Part shown: piece by piece, positions 36,801 through 48,928 of the stretch | Layout of the letters: every line of letters begins with the position of its first letter | Position numbering within the stretch: the first letter of the stretch is position 1 | Source: Rhynchosporium graminicola | Taxonomy: Eukaryota; Ascomycota; Leotiomycetes; Helotiales; Ploettnerulaceae | Direction of reading: 5' to 3' | DNA length: 64,000 bases | NCBI GenBank assembly: GCA_900074885.1 | Contig: FJUW01000002.1 | Span: 62,001 to 126,000, forward strand | Translations under genes and position numbers: made by a program | The notes under the pieces: generated by a model | Databases searched by the model: none | What the model saw: the letters and a program-made list of their open reading frames with translations, nothing else | What the model was told of the DNA's origin: nothing

Positions 36801-39800
36801 AGTAATACGAAGGGACTTTAGCTAGATTCGATGAATCCCTTATCTAGGTTCTCTATAAAGTACTCCTTAGTTACTTATAATTCGTTTATAGATTACTAAT
36901 ATAAGAGCGAATATATATTAAGTAATAGTTCTTCTAGAATAATTTTATAATCGTATAAGTAATATAGCAAAAGAATATTAGAATCCCGCTTAGAGAAAGC
37001 TTCCTTAAGAGTATAATACTATTCCGATAGCTTTTCAGCTATAAGTCGTTCGGTATCAGGATCCTCAGGAGAGTTACTATTTAGATAGTCTTATAAGAAG
37101 CAGTCTATCTTATAGATACTAGTAAAGAATAATTCGGAGCCTTTATATTTTATATTAAAATAAAAAGCTATAGTATTAATTTAGTAAATTAGAACTAGTT
37201 TCCAGATCCTTAGAGGTTAAGAGAAGCACTTACGATAAGGTTTCGGCGCAAGTACCTTTCTCGATGAATTTAGAGCGGGAAAGGGTTCGGATTCCTTAGC
37301 GATAAGCGGAAATAAGTTAAATAGTAAGAATAATATATTAATATACTATATTACTATTGTTTAATATAATTAGCGTTAATCTAGCTAGTTTATAGCTAAG
37401 TCCCGCCCGTTAGTATCGATTTAGTAAGATCGATTAATATTAAGGTTACGAGGCAGTAAAGTTATAATTATCTCCTTATTATATCGGAAAGTAACTAGAT
37501 ATTATTTCAGCTATAGTAGCTTATAGTAGAGCGTATCTAGCTTAACTTGAAATCGTTATATCTATTTAATACTAATAATTATATCTTATTATCCTAAATC
37601 GAGGAGAATAAAAGGGTAGTTATAAATACGCTTATTATTAATAGAAAAGTATAAATATATAAAATAAGTAATATAAGTTCTAATAGACTATTAGAACTCA
37701 CGTATTAGAATAGAATAAAGTAGTAGCTCGATTTTAATACCGAGAGCCTCTAATAGTTATTCGATAAGAGTATAATTAATAAATAGATAACTATTCGCTC
37801 CGGTATTAATTAAGCTATTTATAAAGACTCTTAGCCTATTTATACTAACTATAGTTAGGTATATAAATTACTTACTTCCTATTAGGGAGTTAAGGTTAAG
37901 ATTAGAGAGATTATACTTATATAAACCTAAGAAAGAGTTTTTACCTAAGCCTTATCGTTTCCCTCTAGTATTAATCCAGATTCGGAGGGTATATCCTCTA
38001 CTATTTCCTTAGTTACTCTCTTCTCTTCCGGAAATTCGTTAATTAATTAAACCTTAAGCAAGTTAAGGTAATCTAGTTTAATATAACCGAGCTATCTATA
38101 TTTATAATACTTAAAGGGTTCTCCGGTCGAGATAGTAAGGCGTTTTAGCGCGGAGGGAATACTAGTGTAACGACATAAGACTTAAGGCGGTATATAAGCA
38201 AGAATAAATAAGTAGGGAGGCTAAGAGCGATCTTATATAGTCTAGTACGAAGGAAATAGAAAGATATAGAGCTCTAAAGGAGTCTGCACCTTCTATATAT
38301 ATAAGGAGGGTATGCCTAAGGCACCGATACTAGCTTGTATCTGCCACGTATACTATACGCCGTTATATTACCCCCTTCTAAGATAAAGGCTCGCCCTCGA
38401 GCCTTAAAGAATCGAATAAAGGAAATAAAGTAAGTATAAAACGTAATTAAATATAATAACCTCTAATTATTCTATTAAACCGAAACCGTAGATACTAATT
38501 CAGTACCGAGATTATCTCTTCTGCAGAGGGAAACGTAATCTCCGGTGATATTACTACGATTAGAGCGAAATTATAATTCCAAAATAGGTTCCGTCGGTAA
38601 TTATGATACCGAGTTTTACTGAATAAGCGAGGCTAAGCGAGTAATTAAAACACTTGAAGGTTACGAAAGAAACGAAAATCTAAATCGAATTCTAAAGAAG
38701 CTAAAAGATTAAGGAGAATTAGATATCTTTATTAAGTAAATATAGAAAGTATTAAATTAAAAGTTCTAGTAGAGGGAGGTCGATTCTACTAAGGGGAATA
38801 AATTATACTAAGGTATAAGAGTTACAAGTCGGATTCCGGTAATTTCCGCTAGAGTAATAAGCTATTTCGTCTTAGCCTAAAAGTAAGGTTTTTCGCTATT
38901 AGAGCTACTTTCGGAAGGTTAAAGTTAAGTAAGAAGATAAAAGTTCTTTTCTAGTAGAAAGAGGTCGATTCTACTAAAGGGGATAAATTATACTAGGGTA
39001 TAAGGGTTATAAGTCGGATTCTAGTAATTTCCGCTAAGGTAATAAGCTACTTTATCCTAGCTTAAAAGTAAGGTTTTTCGCTATTAGAGCTACTTTCGGA
39101 AAGTTAAAGTTAAGTAAGGGGATAATAAATATTAGGGCCTATAAGGAAGTTTCTACTTAAAATTCGTCTACTATTTTATTTCGTACGCACGAAGGAACGA
39201 GTTTCGAAGTATCCGAGAGTAACTTCGTAGTAATACTAGTGCTTCTAAAGCTAAATTATATTTAAATTCCTAGCTATCCGAGAGATCTCTAGAATCTTAG
39301 CTCTTTGGAAAACCTAACTATTGAATTCGTAATTAATAATACTAACTATTTCCGTATAATTCCGAAGTATAAAAATCTAAGGTAAATAGAGATAACTTAG
39401 TAAAGAGCTCTCTAATAGTCGAAGTCGTACGTTCGAATCGAGTTTTCTAAGTAAGATATTATTTAATACTATCCCTAGTAGTCTTAATCTTTCTGTTTAA
39501 TATAATAATATAAGACTTAAGGCGGTATATAAATAAGAATAAATAAGTAGGGAGGCTAAGAGCGATCTTATATAGTCTAGTACGAAGGAAAAAGAAAGAT
39601 ATAGAGCTCTAAAGGAGTCTGCACCTTCTATATATATAAGGAGAGTATGCCTAAGGCACTGATACTAGCCCGTATCTGCCACGTATACTATGCGCCGTCA
39701 CAACTAGCCCGTGCTAAGGTAGAGATATATACGTATAGTATAAGAGTAGTTTATCGAGGGGCTAAGCTTAAGGACTAGTAAGAAGTAGAACTAATAGTAG

Positions 39801-41224
39801 TTAAAGTAGTAATAGTAAGCTTATAGTATTATACTAGAGTAGTAGCTTTCGCAGGATAAATATATTCTGAGTTATAGTAACGCTTAGTATTAAAAGAAAG
39901 TAAGGATCTAACTATAGAAGTATAGTCCTTATTTTATATTAGTTTAATAATAAGAGTTAAAGCGCGTAAGGATAATATAATCTTATCTTATATATAGAAG
40001 AACTACTCTTTCTTTTTAACTTTACTTTAGATAATTACGCTTTAAAATCGATTACGAAACTCAGTAAAAGTCTCGCGGGTATAACTAAGTTATTATATTT
40101 CTAAGTAGTAGAAAGCGTTATAATAGTTATCTTCTTCTAAACTAGTAAGAAAGTTCTCTTCTAATAAAGAGATTATTTTATTACTAATCTTAAACTTATT
40201 AGCTAAGTACTAAAGCGTAAGATACTCCTTAGCTAATCTAGTAACTAGTCCCTATACGAGAACGCGCCGGAAGAAGTCCGTAAGGTAATAGTTAGCGTTT
40301 ACAGCTAGCCGGTCTCGTATCGATACTCTCTATTAGAGGAAAGTAAAGTCTAATCTATTATCTAGGGGTAAGATCTTCTTAGTAAAATAAGACTTCCTAG
40401 AGCGTGACTCTACTGATTCGGCGCCGGGAGAAGGAGATAGTTTATTAGGAATAATATCTTCTCTTTTAGTGCTATATATTAGAATAGAGTTTATTAGTTT
40501 ATTAAACTCTAGAATACGCGGAGATTATAGTATTAGTTCTAGTAGGAGAGTCGAAGACAAGCGAGGAACCCCTATAAGGAACCTATCTTATACGGAGATT
40601 AGTTTATCTATAATATCTTCTAGAGAGTTATTCTTTTTCTCTTAGTCTACTAATTATTATAAGAGGGAATAGATCAGGTTCGAGTTATCTATAGTAATAA
40701 GAGTACTTAGCGATTATACTCCTAGGGAATTTCGCTTTTATTTTCCTTTCCCTCTTAGTTAGTACTTCCTTAATAAGGTATTAATATTCTCTAGTATAAG
40801 AGACGTTTAGAATAAGGAAAAGTATAATATATTAGGTTCAGAGGTAGAGTAAGTAAAGTCGCGTTAAGGTCCCCTAGAACTAGAGGGGTCTTTAGTTTAT
40901 TAGTTAGGAGCTATTATAGTAGCTTAAAAAGGGGTATATTAAAGCTATTTCGGCGGTAATACGTAAAAGTTAAAGTTCCGAGGTATTTATTATACTTTCT
41001 TTAAAGTCTATCTATAATTCCTTTATACTAAAGGAGTTATTAAAGGAGTATTAGCGAAAACCTCCTCTATTATACTATTTATAATAAGCTAAATTAAACC
41101 CTGATTTATAACTATCCGAGAGATCTCTAGTATCTTAGCTATATGCGAGTAATTATCGAATAACTAACTTAGTAGTAAGATATTATAGTAAGCTATCTCC
41201 GGCTATCTTAATCTTTTTATTTAA
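33900..41224 (-). pseudogene. Gypsy-2 gag-pol (RIP-degraded, RT active site altered)
   Basis: Minus-strand gypsy RT and RNase H readable between about 37,400 and 35,500. The catalytic box reads FYIAYLDNILIYSE at about 36,475-36,430, where the second Asp of the YLDD motif has become Asn, a TpG-to-TpA RIP change. The downstream RT region (KYLGYIITTNRIELDPEKV) lies near 36,340-36,280. The integrase region lies between about 35,400 and 33,960. The upstream gag/protease part (38,165 to about 37,700 and 41,224-39,708) is too degraded for exact limits. Family-D copy 2 splits it. Confidence 0.8.
38166..39702 (-). mobile_element. Family-D non-autonomous element, copy 2 (1,537 bp)
   Basis: LTRs of 202 bp at 38,166-38,367 and 39,501-39,702, flanked by ACTAG (38,161-38,165 and 39,703-39,707). 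The non-coding interior of 1,133 bp matches copy 1, including the repeat unit of about 185 bp and the CTCGAGGGCGAGC motif (seen here on its complement) next to the polypurine tract. One RIP-protected LTR end is seen (GTCACA). Nested in gypsy-2, hence younger than it. Confidence 0.92.
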
Positions 41225-41492
41225 TATAATAATATAAGACTTAAGGCGGTATATAAATAAGAATAAATAAGTAGGGAGGCTAAGAGCGATCTTATATAGT
41301 CTACTACGAAGGAAATAAAAAGATAAGGAAGGAAGAAGAAGAGAGATAGAGTATAAGGCACCTTATATATATATACTAGTACTAGTCCGATATTATACCG
41401 AGTCGGATACTAGTTCTGCCGGGATACCTATGAACTAGGGCCCTGGTATCTATCCTTCTTCTCATGTGACATTCAGGTGAGCTGTCGTCATA
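41225..41492 (-). repeat. Gypsy-2 5' LTR (268 bp)
   Basis: Full-length match to 32,172-32,439. The sequence just inside it (running left) corresponds to that beside the same-side LTR of family D. Confidence 0.9.
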
Positions 41493-41497
41493 ATACT

Positions 41498-43700
41498 TAC
41501 CTCTTAAATAATTAAGTCGCTAAAGAAGCACTTATATCTTCTGATTAAGTTACTAAAGAAGTACTTATATTAATAATACCTCGATTATCTAGGATTAAGG
41601 TTCGAATCCTATATAAACCTCTGCCGGAAGGGTACTAAGTGATTCTCGATTATTCGACTAATAAGTCGAATATAGAATCAGATTCGATTAGATCTTCTAA
41701 TAACTCTATTAAGAGATTATTAGAAGTTTAAAGCTTATATTCTAAAAAGAAGCTTTTAAAAGCTAAGAAGAAAGCTATAAAGAGGCTTAAGTATCTAAAG
41801 AAGGTAAATAGTACTTTAATATTTTAAGTACTCAGTACTATAATAAACTCTAGGCATATAAAGAACTCTTATCGAAAGATCGGGGGTAAAGAAACTCAAG
41901 GTACTTAATTTAAGAGCGATCTCTCTTATAAGGAACTCTAAAATAATCCTAAGTTATAAATAGATCTTTAAATCTCTATACTTATACCTAATTAGTATAT
42001 AGATATAGCAGGAGGTTCCTTAGACCTAAGAATAATATACGAAGTAATCTTAGTATCTTTTAAAATACTCTAGATACTTAAACTAGATAATTTAATAATA
42101 GCTATTACTTTAGAAGCTTAGCTTTTAAATATTAATAAAAAGCTTAAACTTCTAAAGATTAAAGTAATAGATCTCATAATAGAACTAAAGAGATTTAATA
42201 ATCTTAAGAAATATCTAATAAAAGCTTAGTATTCTAAAGATATAGATCTAGAGATAAGAAATATAGAGAAATAAAGCTAATAGGAATCTAAGATATATAA
42301 TTAGTATATAATATAAACGCTAGTTCCTCAAATATAAGATTTTAAGTATAAACTTAATAAAAATAGATATATTAAAAGATATCGCTCTCGAATAATAATT
42401 AGAGAAGATCTTTAAAGAAAAGTAATAATTATCTTAACTTACGCTAGTAAACTTAATATAAAAATATTCAAAATAGTAATAGCTCTTATAGTATACTTCG
42501 ATCTAGAGATTAAGTACTTTAATATTATAAATATATTTATTAATACCTTAAGGGATATTAAAGAAGAAAGAGTATACTACTCCTTTCTTCTTAGAAGATC
42601 TAATCCCGGAAAAGTACTTAGAGTTAATCGTATTCTTTATAGAATAAGAGATTCTCTATACTTATAATATAAATATATAGCTAATATCTTAACTAAACTT
42701 AAGCTATTTCTATATCTAGAGGAGCTTTATATATTTATAAATAGAGATTATAAACTAATAGTTATATTCTATATAGATAATATATAAGTGCTTTTCTATA
42801 ATAATAATAAGGAGCTCGGGTACGGCTTTATCGATTATCTGAATACGGAATACGATATATATATTCTAAGTGATATTAAGTAATTCCTTAGTATTAGAGT
42901 GCTTTATAATAGAAAGCTTAAAACTATCTTACTTATATATAATTAATATATTAAAAAGATCGCGTATAAGTTTAATTAAATAGATAGAAACTGCTTAACT
43001 ATACTACTTCCTTAACTTAATCTCGTTAAGAACCTAAATTAAGCTTTAAAGAAGTTAATTAAAGTATTTCAAAAGAGAGTAAGATTAGTTCTCTATATTA
43101 TAATTATAGTTCGACTAAACGTATTATATACTATCTTATAGATCTCTAAGTACTTAACTAATCCCTTATTAGACTATTTTATAGCTATCTACTAGCTAAT
43201 TCGATATCTTTATAGTACTCGATTTCTAGGGATTATTTATAGAGGAGAATACTTAAGAGCTTTAGTAATAGCTTCTGATACTTTATTTGCAGATGATCTA
43301 GACTCTAGAAGATTATCCTAAGGATATCTGATCCTTATATATAGAGTACTAGTGATTTAGAAAGCTTTAATAAACTATAGCTCTTTAGAGATTCTTTAAA
43401 GATCTTGCCTTCGATATTAGAGAGACTTAGGAGATCTTTTGCGATAATTAATAAACGATTAGATTAGTTATAAATAAAAGCGAGAGAATAATTACTAAAC
43501 TACGATATATTAATTTTCAGAATATATAGCTTAAGTAAGAGTATACTAAGGAATTATTTATAGTAACTTATCTGCTAACTAATGATATACTAGTAGATAG
43601 TCTTATAAAGAATCTTACTTAATAGAAATTTAAAGCTTTTAGATCTCTCTTAAATTTTAGAAACTATAGATTATAAATAGAGGAACTTTAAAGGTAATAT
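41498..43700 (+). pseudogene. Copia-2 reverse transcriptase and RNase H (RIP-degraded, RT active site altered)
   Basis: Resumes copia-2 after gypsy-2. The linker is acidic and Lys-rich to about 42,370. Copia RT features include FNIINIFINTLRDIKEERVYY near 42,520-42,580, RILYRIRDSLYLQYKY near 42,625-42,675, and an active-site box FYIDN at about 42,768-42,782, where YIDD has become YIDN. The RNase H segment FADDLDSRRLSQGYL, equivalent to the copia SRKSTSGYLF pattern, is at about 43,288-43,335. The frame fades near 43,700. Confidence 0.82.
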
Positions 43701-43784
43701 TTCAAGTCGCTAACTTAGCGTATTTTTATTTATAGAAATTAGACTAAAAAACTAAGCTTTTAGGGATCTGAGAATAATTATATA

Positions 43785-44725
43785 AGAAGATTAAATACTT
43801 ACTTTAAGCTATTTTTCTAGCGCTTAATCTAGTACTTAGTATAGTACTTTCTATCCTTAGAAGGAGTCCTGCTACTATATAACCCTATAAACTTACTAGT
43901 AGAAGCTCTACCTATATCGCTATTATAATCTCTCTTCTTTAGAGAAGGTCCAGGTTTAATAGACTTTATATTAAGGATCTCGACCTCAGAGTCTGACTCT
44001 ATATTACTACTGCCTTTCTTTAGAGCTCTCTTAGCTTTTATATCTTCAAGTACTTATCGAAGATTTATATAATAGTTCTTAAGGAACTAAGTAAATTAGC
44101 TAAGGTGTTAAAAGATTAGAATTATTAGAAAGCTTACGGATTCCTTAGTACTAGTTCTCTTTCTATCTATAAACTCCTTAGCCTAAGTGATTATTTACGA
44201 GGTAATAGGAATATAGCTATAAGAGGCATAGGAGTAGTATCTCTTTGACTTTATAGCTATATTTATATAGTAGTAACCTTTTAGTCTAGTTCCCTCTATA
44301 CTTATACTAATATATCTCTAGTAAGGATCTTTATTCTCTTTACTTAGTAGATATTAGATTTAAATAATATTAATATTAAGAGATTACTTACTTATCTTAC
44401 GCTTTACTCTAGATCTAGGGGTAATAGTAATAGACTTATAACTATAGGAAGATATAATAATCTTCTTTAAAGAAGAAAGAGCTTTTAGTATACGAGAAGA
44501 TAAATTAGTTCGCTAGAGAAATAGAGAAAGTTCGTAAGTAGAATAATTAGATAAATCGTTAAGGGGATTATACTACTTAAGCTTAGAGTTATTATCTCTA
44601 TCAGTATAATTAATAGATCGAAAGGAATAGATTTTAGGATTATTTCAGGGTAGAGCTACTAAGCGATAAGGAGTAGAAGGGATATCTTCCTTAGAGTAAG
44701 GGCTATCCAACTATATTATAGAAAA
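43785..44725 (-). pseudogene. Antisense accessory frame in copia-2 (unrecognised protein)
   Basis: A minus-strand frame of about 310 codons opposite to copia-2 pol, between RNase H and the 3' LTR. Apart from one TGA (probable Arg CGA), all breaks are TAA/TAG, the pattern expected from RIP of Gln/Trp codons. Protein-like stretches include YSKEDIPSTPYRLVALP near the start, SIEGTRLKGYYYINIAIKSK in the middle and QVLEDIKAKRALKKGSSN toward the end. An acidic Ser-rich segment and IKPGPSLKKRDYNSD follow. The last motif is shared with the gypsy-2 antisense frame. The frame may extend upstream to about 44,950. Function unknown. Confidence 0.5.
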
Positions 44726-45612
44726 TATTAGCTAAATAATTAATATAAGGAAACTAATAAGGATAATCTTATAATATCGCGATAAATAGATTTAGTTATA
44801 AAAGATCTTCTAGTATTTATAGAAGATCTTCTAGGAGTAATAGAGGATTCTATAACGCGATAATATAATATAGGACGCGCCTTAGGCTCTTCTGATAAGT
44901 TCTCTTTTCGTGATCTCTTATTTAGAGAATTAGAAAATATAATAATAATAATAGAAGATTTAAAATGAAGTTATTAATAGAAAGAGAGAGTTAAGCGCGA
45001 GTAATCTTATTATATTATATTTAAAGGAAGAAGAACTCTCTATATGCGAGATAAGGGGTTTATATACCTATAAGGCTTCGGCTACCTACTCTTATAAGTA
45101 AATAAGGCTAGCTGCCTAGAGTGCTTCTTCGGTCTAGAAGCTTCTTCTGCCTAGAGTACTTCTTTTACTCTTTCAGAATTAATAAATAATAATAAGGTAA
45201 GATCATTCGATTAGTTACGATAGCTATTTATAACTCTTAAAGATTATATAACTTGAACTTCGATTTCAATTCATTCTATTAAACGCTTCTTTACGATATT
45301 TTACCTTTACTCTTATACTTAACGATTACTTAAAGCTTAGAAATAGCTGATTTTATACTATATATAAGGCTATAGCCTTATAATTTCCTTTATTTACTTA
45401 ACTCTACTCTTCAACTATTACTTCGACTTTGATTAGTTTATATACTTTATTAGTACTTTCTTTTATTAATTTATATAAATAGTGGAATTTACTCTCTCTA
45501 TTTAGAGCTTCTTTACTTACTTAGGGTAGTTTATATTCACTAACTAAGTAAAGGTATACGTATAGTTAATAGTAATCTCTAGACTTATACTAAGAGATTA
45601 CTATAGGGGGTA

Positions 45613-45842
45613 TATTATATACTTTCACTTATTATATATAGTCACGTTATATCTAATTACCTGTATAGCTTAGTATATACTTATATGATCTCCTCATATA
45701 TTTAAAGTAAGCTTTCTCTCTTTCTTCTGAAGAGATAACGCTCTCTATAATTAATATTCAGAGACGACTTCAATTCTCTATCACCTGATACCTTAAAGTG
45801 ATCTTTCATAACTAATAAAGCCTGCCTTACCTTTGTACCACA
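45613..45842 (+). repeat. Copia-2 3' LTR (230 bp)
   Basis: Start heavily changed by RIP, end GTACCACA intact, followed by the CTTCC duplication. Confidence 0.9.
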
Positions 45843-45847
45843 CTTCC

Positions 45848-46294
45848 TTAGCGTTAGAATTATACGTGGTAGAGAGAAGAAGACGATTTCTCTTTACTAA
45901 GATGCGTATATCGATAAGATATTAGATTAATTTGGAATAACTAACTATAAGAGCGCTAATACGCCTTTCGCTACTAGTTCAGAGGTTTCTATAATCAAAT
46001 TCAAGGGAGTAGCTACTCTATAAGAAATCAAGCTATATTAATAGCTTTATAGTAGTCTATAGTACCTAGCTTATACTCGCTAGGATATACTATACTACTG
46101 CTCTATATTATTATAATTTCTAATAAATCTATCACCTTCATACCTTGCGAGCGCTAAGAGAGTACTTGCGTACCTATAAGGTACGAAGTACTACGCTACG
46201 ACTTACGGAGGAGACGTTACTAATAGAGAGAAGATGAAATTAAGAGGTTTCTATAACTCTAATTAGGCCGGTAACCGAATTAATAGAGTATTAT
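45848..46294 (+). pseudogene. Copia-1 RT end and start of RNase H (RIP-degraded)
   Basis: Resumes exactly where copia-2 cut the frame. DAYIDKILDQFGITNYKSAN near 45,900-45,960, LQYLAYTRQDILYYCSILL near 46,055-46,110, then LASAKRVLAYLQGTKYY, the usual copia RT to RNase H transition. Interrupted at 46,295 by solo LTR X. Confidence 0.83.
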
Positions 46295-48284
46295 TGTCAC
46301 GAACCCGGTAAGGTTCTTAGTATCAAAACCGTCTTGGCATCAGAATACTGATAGTACTACTTCATAGTACGTACTAGACGGGTTTTAGTACTAAAGAGAG
46401 AGTTAGTACTATTAGGAGAATAGTACTAATACGGTTAGGGTACTAATTAGCGACTAGTACTATAAGCCTACCTGTATCATAGTAATAATAAAGTTATAGG
46501 TGATCTAGGATCACGTGATAGAGTCTAGCTTAGCGGGAGTCTAGTAAATGGAGTCGGACTCTATATAAGGGACTCCCTAAGTGGAAGACTCCTGATAGAG
46601 GAGAAGGTTCTATATAAGACTAGCACTTCTGCTATTAGTTAGGAGCTTCGTGCTTAAATTCATATAGTAATTAATACCTATGTGACGGCGCATGGTATAC
46701 GTGGCAGATACGGGCTAGTATCGGTGCCTTAGGTATACCCTCCTTATATATATAGAAGGTGCAGACTCCTCTAGAGCTCTATATCTTTCTGTTTCCTTCG
46801 TACTAGATTATATAAGATCGCTCTTAGCCTCCTTACTTATTTATTCTTACTTATATATTACCTTAAGTCTTATATCGTTATATTAAACAGAAAGATTAAG
46901 ACTACTAGAGATAGTATTAAATAATATCTTACCTAGAAAACTCGATTCGGACGTACGACTTCGACTATTAGGGAGCTCTTCGCTAAGTTATCTCTACTTA
47001 CATTAGATTTTTATACTTCGGAATTATACGGAAATAGTTAGTACTATTAATTACGAATTCGATAGTTAGGTTTTAAAAAGAGCAAAGATTCTAGAGATCT
47101 CTCGGATAGCTAGGAATTTAAACGTAATTCAGCCTCAGAAGCACTAGTATTATTACGAAGTTACTCTCAGATATTTCGAAACTTATTCCTTTATGCGTAC
47201 GAAGTAAAATAGTAGACGAATTTTAAGTAGAAACTTCCTTATAAGCTTTAATATTTATTATTCCCTTACTTGACTTTAACCTTCCGAAAGTAGCTCTAAT
47301 AGCGAAAAACCTTACTTTTAGGCTAGGAAAAAGTAGCTTATTACCTTAGCGGAAATTACTAGAATCCGACTTATAACTCTTATACCCCGGTATAATTTAT
47401 CTCCCTTAGTAGAATCGACCTCTTTCTACTAGAAAAGAACTTTTATCCTCTTACTTAACTTTAACCTTCCGAAAGTAGCTCTAATAGTAAAAAACCTTAC
47501 TTTTAAGCTAAGATAAAGTAGCTTATTACTCTAGCGGAAATTACCGGAATCCGACTTATAACCTTTATACTCTAGTATAATTTATCTCCCTTAGTAGAAT
47601 CGACTTTCCTCTATTAGAACTTTTAATTTAATATTTTCTATATCTACTTAATAAAAATATCTAACTCTCCTTAATCTTTTAGCTTCTTTAGAATTCGATT
47701 TAGACTTTCGTTTCTTTCGTAACCTTTAAGTGTTTTAATTACTCGCTTAGTCTCGCTTATTTAGTAAAACTCAGTATTATAATTACCGGAGATTACGTTT
47801 CCCTCTGTAGAAGAGATGATCTCGGTACTAAATTAGTATCTACGGTTTCAGTTTAATAGAATAATTAGAGGTTATTATATTTAACTACATTTTATATCTA
47901 CTTTATTTCCTTTATTCGATTCTTTAAGGCTCGAGGGCGAGCCTTTATCTTAGAAAGGGGTAATATAACAGCGCATAATATACGTAGCAAATACGGGCAA
48001 GTATCGGTGCCTTAGGCATACCCTCCTTATATATATAGAAGGTGCAGACTCCTAAAGAGCTCTAAATCTTTCTGTTTCCTTCGTACTAGACTATATAAGA
48101 TCGCTCTTAGCCTTCCTACTTATTTATTCTTACTTATATACCGCCTTAAGTCTTATGTCGTTATAACTTACTTATAATATCTTAATTCTAATTAAGAACC
48201 GAACTTCTTATTTACTTTACTTTATAGCTAATACTAACCGACGAGCCTATATACCGCGTACCAGTCAGAACCAGGAACGTTATA
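46295..48284. repeat. Solo LTR X (about 500 bp) interrupted by family-D copy 3
   Basis: Begins TGTCACGAACCC and ends GAACGTTATA, flanked by ATTAT (46,290-46,294 and 48,285-48,289). Without D copy 3 and one duplication it is about 500 bp. Removing it restores the copia-1 RNase H frame across the junction (RVLYTGVCFF), which independently confirms the limits. Confidence 0.85.
46681..48165 (+). mobile_element. Family-D non-autonomous element, copy 3 (1,485 bp)
   Basis: Plus-strand orientation, opposite to copies 1 and 2. The 202-bp LTRs lie at both ends (start TGTGACGGCGCATGG, end GTCGTTATA). Target duplication ACCTA (46,676-46,680) and ACTTA (48,166-48,170), differing by one C/T transition. 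The polypurine tract and CTCGAGGGCGAGC motif at about 47,930-47,965 precede the 3' LTR. Nested in solo LTR X. Confidence 0.9.
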
Positions 48285-48289
48285 ATTAT

Positions 48290-48928
48290 ATACCGGAGTC
48301 TGTTTCTTCCTTATAGGAAGTGTTTTCTCAGCTATTTCAAAGCGATAGACTACTATAGCTCTTGCCTCTACGGAAGCAGAGTATATAGCTATATGCGCCT
48401 TTACTAGAGAAGTATTATAGATACGCCAAGTACTGAAGGAGCTAGGCTATAATAAGCTAGACTCTAGGAGTATAGAGATATAGTGCGATAATCAGGGAGC
48501 TTTATCTCTATTAGAGAACCCTGAATTATATTAACGTACTAAATATATCGATATCAAATTCTATTACTTACGCTAGGAGGTCGCTAGAGGTTATTTAGAC
48601 CTTTAGTATATACTCTTAAAAGAGAACGCGGCAGATAGTTTCACTAAACTACTTAGCTTATAAGACCTTAAGGCTTTTATAGTAATACTGAATATAACTG
48701 TTTTATACATAGAATAAGGGGTATAGATATTAATTAGGAAGGCTAACTATCTTAAAGGAATTATAGAACCTAGGGTTTATCTAGTTCATATGATATCGAG
48801 GTATAGTTCTAGTCTCTAGGGGTATTACTATACGTATGTATACGATAGTATAATCGACTAATTACAGGGAATTAGATCACTCGTACCTGTAGAAGTTACC
48901 GACTTTATAGTATCTCTATAGAGGGGTA
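48290..48928 (+). pseudogene. Copia-1 RNase H, 3' part (RIP-degraded)
   Basis: ASTEAEYIAICAFTREVL near 48,366-48,420 is the copia RNase H box equivalent to STAEAEY. Then CDNQGALSLLENPELY near 48,484-48,530, TKYIDIKFYYLR, and ENAADSFTKLLS near 48,630-48,660 (copia TKPL box). Ends before the purine tract and 3' LTR. Confidence 0.87.

Larger units (their letters stand above)
32172..41492 (-). mobile_element. Gypsy-2: inverted Ty3/gypsy element, inserted in copia-2 (9,321 bp including D copy 2)
   Basis: LTRs of 268 bp at 32,172-32,439 and 41,225-41,492, flanked by ATACT (32,167-32,171 and 41,493-41,497). Pol is on the minus strand, and the complement of the polypurine tract (a run of C) follows the left LTR. 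Family-D copy 2 (38,166-39,702) is inserted in the gag-side interior. About the first 110 bp of the LTR (plus-strand reading) and the sequence beside the right-hand LTR match family D, making gypsy-2 the likely autonomous relative of D. An additional open frame lies on the plus strand at about 32,930-33,896. Confidence 0.92.
18164..45842 (+). mobile_element. Copia-2: second Ty1/copia element, inserted in copia-1 RT
   Basis: LTRs of 230 bp at 18,164-18,393 (repeated at 21,572-21,801 in duplication copy B) and 45,613-45,842, flanked by CTTCC (18,159-18,163 and 45,843-45,847). The LTRs start TGTCGTACAC, which is TATTATATAC in the right copy, every change being a RIP-type transition. A purine tract (ataggggg) precedes the right LTR. 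Coding order is gag, integrase, RT, RNase H, hence copia. It is interrupted by solo LTR Y, gypsy-1 and gypsy-2. A degraded antisense frame lies between RNase H and the 3' LTR. Dead through stops and an RT active-site change. Confidence 0.9.

Noticed and set aside
41600..41625. ggttcgaatcc resembling a tRNA T-loop
   Set aside because: No acceptor stem, D-arm or anticodon arm around it; it lies in the copia-2 linker coding region.
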